A stretch of 6,459 nt of DNA from an uncultured Spirochaetia bacterium (GTDB taxonomy: Bacteria; Spirochaetota; UBA4802; JAGODF01): positions 1-6,459 of the forward strand of contig CALCJG010000017.1 in assembly GCA_937967705.1 (NCBI GenBank). The letters run 5' to 3'. The notes beneath the pieces were generated by a model. The model saw only the letters and a list, made by a program, of their open reading frames with translations, made no database searches and was not told where the DNA came from. Shown here in pieces: positions 5,130 through 6,459 of this stretch (within the stretch, counting starts at the first letter, position 1; every line of letters starts with the position of its first letter). The translations under genes were made by a program, and so were the position numbers.

Positions 5130-6459
5130 ATGCATATTACGGAACAACATCTCCACGCGGTGCTCACAGAGACCTTCGGAATCCGGGACTTCCGCCCCTC
5201 GCAGAAGGAGATCATCGGCCGCGTCCTTGAGGGCGGCCACAGTCTCGTCCTCATGCCCACGGGCATGGGCAAATCGCTCTGCTATCAGCTCCCGGCGCTG
5301 GTCATGGACGGCCTCACGGTGGTGATATCGCCCCTCATATCGCTCATGAAGGACCAGGTCGATTCCCTGAAGCGCCTTTCCGTCGACGCGGAGTATATCA
5401 ACTCCTCCCTGGACCGGGCGGAGCGGGCCCGCCGGTACCGCACCATCGCCGGGGGCGGATACAGGCTCCTCTATGTTGCCCCCGAACGTTTCCGGAACCG
5501 GGAATTCCTCGAGGTGATTTCTAAGAGAAAGATATCACTCCTCGCCCTCGATGCGGCGCACTGCGTGAGCCAGTGGGGCAATGACTTCCGGCCGGATTAC
5601 TCCCGCATCGGCGAATTCCGGGAAGTGCTGGGCAACCCCGTGACGATTGCCCTCACGGCCACGGCCACGCGGGAGGTGCAGGATGATATCATCCGGAAGA
5701 CGGGCATCGCCCCTTCGGAGATGAGGATATTCAATGAGGGGATATGCCGCCACAACCTTTCCCTGGAGACGCATCATTTCATCCACGATGAGGAAAAGTT
5801 CGAAGCCGTCCACAAACTGCTCGGGGAAAGGAAGGGGGCGGCCATCGTCTACTTCAATCTGATCGGCAGTATCGAACGTTTTGCCGCCTGGCTCGAAATG
5901 AAGAGGGTCCGATTCCGGGTTTACCACGGGAAGCTCAACCCGGAGAAGCGGCGCACGGTGCAGAGGGAATTCCTTGACGCTCCCGACGCGCTGATGCTCG
6001 CCACCAACGCCTTCGGCATGGGGATCGACAGGCCCGACATCCGCATGATCATCCACGCCGAGATACCCGCCTCCATCGAGTCGTACTACCAGGAGATCGG
6101 CAGGGCGGGGCGCGACGGCCTGCCTTCGCGGTGCGCCCTCATGTACCGCGAGGACGACCTCGCCGTGCAGATACAGTTCCTGGAATGGAAAACCCCCGAC
6201 GCGCCCTTCATCAGGGGCGCGTACCGCCTGATGGAATCCCTGGGGGACGCGCTCAACTCCCACACCTACGAGGACCTGCAGGAGAAACTGGTCTACAAGC
6301 ACCGCGCCGATCACCGGCTTCAGACCGTGCTGAACCTCTTCGACATCTTCGGGGTTACGGCCGGCAGCCTCGACACTCTGAACCTTAAACTGGTATCCGG
6401 TTTGCCCGGGGAGATTATCTCCGAAGAGAGCATCACCCTGAAGCGTGAACGCGACAGGA
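5130..6459 (+). CDS. recQ: RecQ-family DNA helicase with DAAH Walker B, 3'-partial
   Basis: This is an SF2 RecQ-type 3'-5' DNA helicase acting in recombination and repair. The 443 complete codons visible run open to the right edge. Motifs seen: FRPSQ (21-25, motif 0), MPTGMGKS (42-49, Walker A, K48), SPLISLMKDQ (67-76, motif Ia), LDAAH (140-144, Walker B position), SQWGNDFRPDY (147-157, RecQ aromatic-rich loop), LTATAT (175-180, motif III), TNAFGMGIDRPD (292-303, motif V) and QEIGRAGRDG (321-330, motif VI). The usual Walker B glutamate is A142 (codon GCG, 5553-5555), which is expected to cripple ATP hydrolysis. After motif VI only one cysteine appears, so the four-cysteine zinc module of E. 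coli RecQ is absent in the visible part. That agrees with a RecQ subtype bearing a motif like VQIQFLEW. ATG 5130 is chosen because motif 0 falls at the normal distance. Its RBS is weak, and TTG 5115 is an alternative. It is probably unrelated to the upstream operon. Confidence 0.92.
   Translation, partial: MHITEQHLHAVLTETFGIRDFRPSQKEIIGRVLEGGHSLVLMPTGMGKSLCYQLPALVMDGLTVVISPLISLMKDQVDSLKRLSVDAEYINSSLDRAERARRYRTIAGGGYRLLYVAPERFRNREFLEVISKRKISLLALDAAHCVSQWGNDFRPDYSRIGEFREVLGNPVTIALTATATREVQDDIIRKTGIAPSEMRIFNEGICRHNLSLETHHFIHDEEKFEAVHKLLGERKGAAIVYFNLIGSIERFAAWLEMKRVRFRVYHGKLNPEKRRTVQREFLDAPDALMLATNAFGMGIDRPDIRMIIHAEIPASIESYYQEIGRAGRDGLPSRCALMYREDDLAVQIQFLEWKTPDAPFIRGAYRLMESLGDALNSHTYEDLQEKLVYKHRADHRLQTVLNLFDIFGVTAGSLDTLNLKLVSGLPGEIISEESITLKRERDR

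Noticed and set aside
4754..5230. 158-codon plus-strand open frame through the spacer into recQ
   Set aside because: Proline/arginine-rich low-complexity product, no domain, no RBS, and it overlaps the first 100 bp of recQ in another frame.
5535..6314. 259-codon open frame on the minus strand inside recQ
   Set aside because: Shadow of a high-GC coding strand. The plus frame carries a full set of helicase motifs.
1..6459. CRISPR arrays, tRNA/rRNA genes, insertion sequences
   Set aside because: No regularly spaced repeats, no cloverleaf-like segment, no transposase motifs or terminal inverted repeats were seen on reading both strands.

Overview
This is a bacterial window: close-packed plus-strand genes, strong purine-rich ribosome binding sites, no introns. 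The phylum cannot be fixed from the sequence. The RecQ subtype and mixed GC content would fit a Gram-negative anaerobe or environmental lineage (Desulfobacterota, Spirochaetota or similar), but that is a guess. All supported genes are on the plus strand.

Layout. (1) Positions 3-737: the 3' part of an amidohydrolase-2 family TIM-barrel hydrolase, whose N-terminus probably lies left of the window. (2) Positions 738-969: an AT-rich gap with a candidate promoter, a long imperfect hairpin built around a perfect 14-bp palindrome, and a strong RBS. (3) Positions 970-4752: a tight three-gene operon of alanine dehydrogenase (ald) and two tandem, homologous class III (fold type I) PLP aminotransferases. 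(4) Positions 4753-5129: a GC-rich gap of low-complexity, C-rich, repeat-like sequence with no convincing gene. (5) Positions 5130 to the right edge: a RecQ-family DNA helicase, cut by the window.

How the genes may work together. A class III aminotransferase that uses pyruvate as amino acceptor makes alanine. Alanine dehydrogenase returns pyruvate and releases ammonia and NADH. This pairing is known from taurine and other omega-amine catabolism (taurine:pyruvate aminotransferase plus Ald), so the operon could be an alanine-linked amine-removal module, or in reverse an amination module. The amine substrate cannot be read from the sequence.

The most interesting signal is in the second aminotransferase. 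It is full length and intact, but the Schiff-base lysine is glutamate (E262) and the PLP-phosphate loop is degenerate. Its neighbour keeps both. This looks like a maintained pseudoenzyme beside an active paralogue, possibly forming a heteromer like LCB1/LCB2 of serine palmitoyltransferase. A second oddity is that RecQ has DAAH in place of the Walker B DEAH box. The active aminotransferase also has a hydrophobic C-terminal tail that its paralogue lacks.
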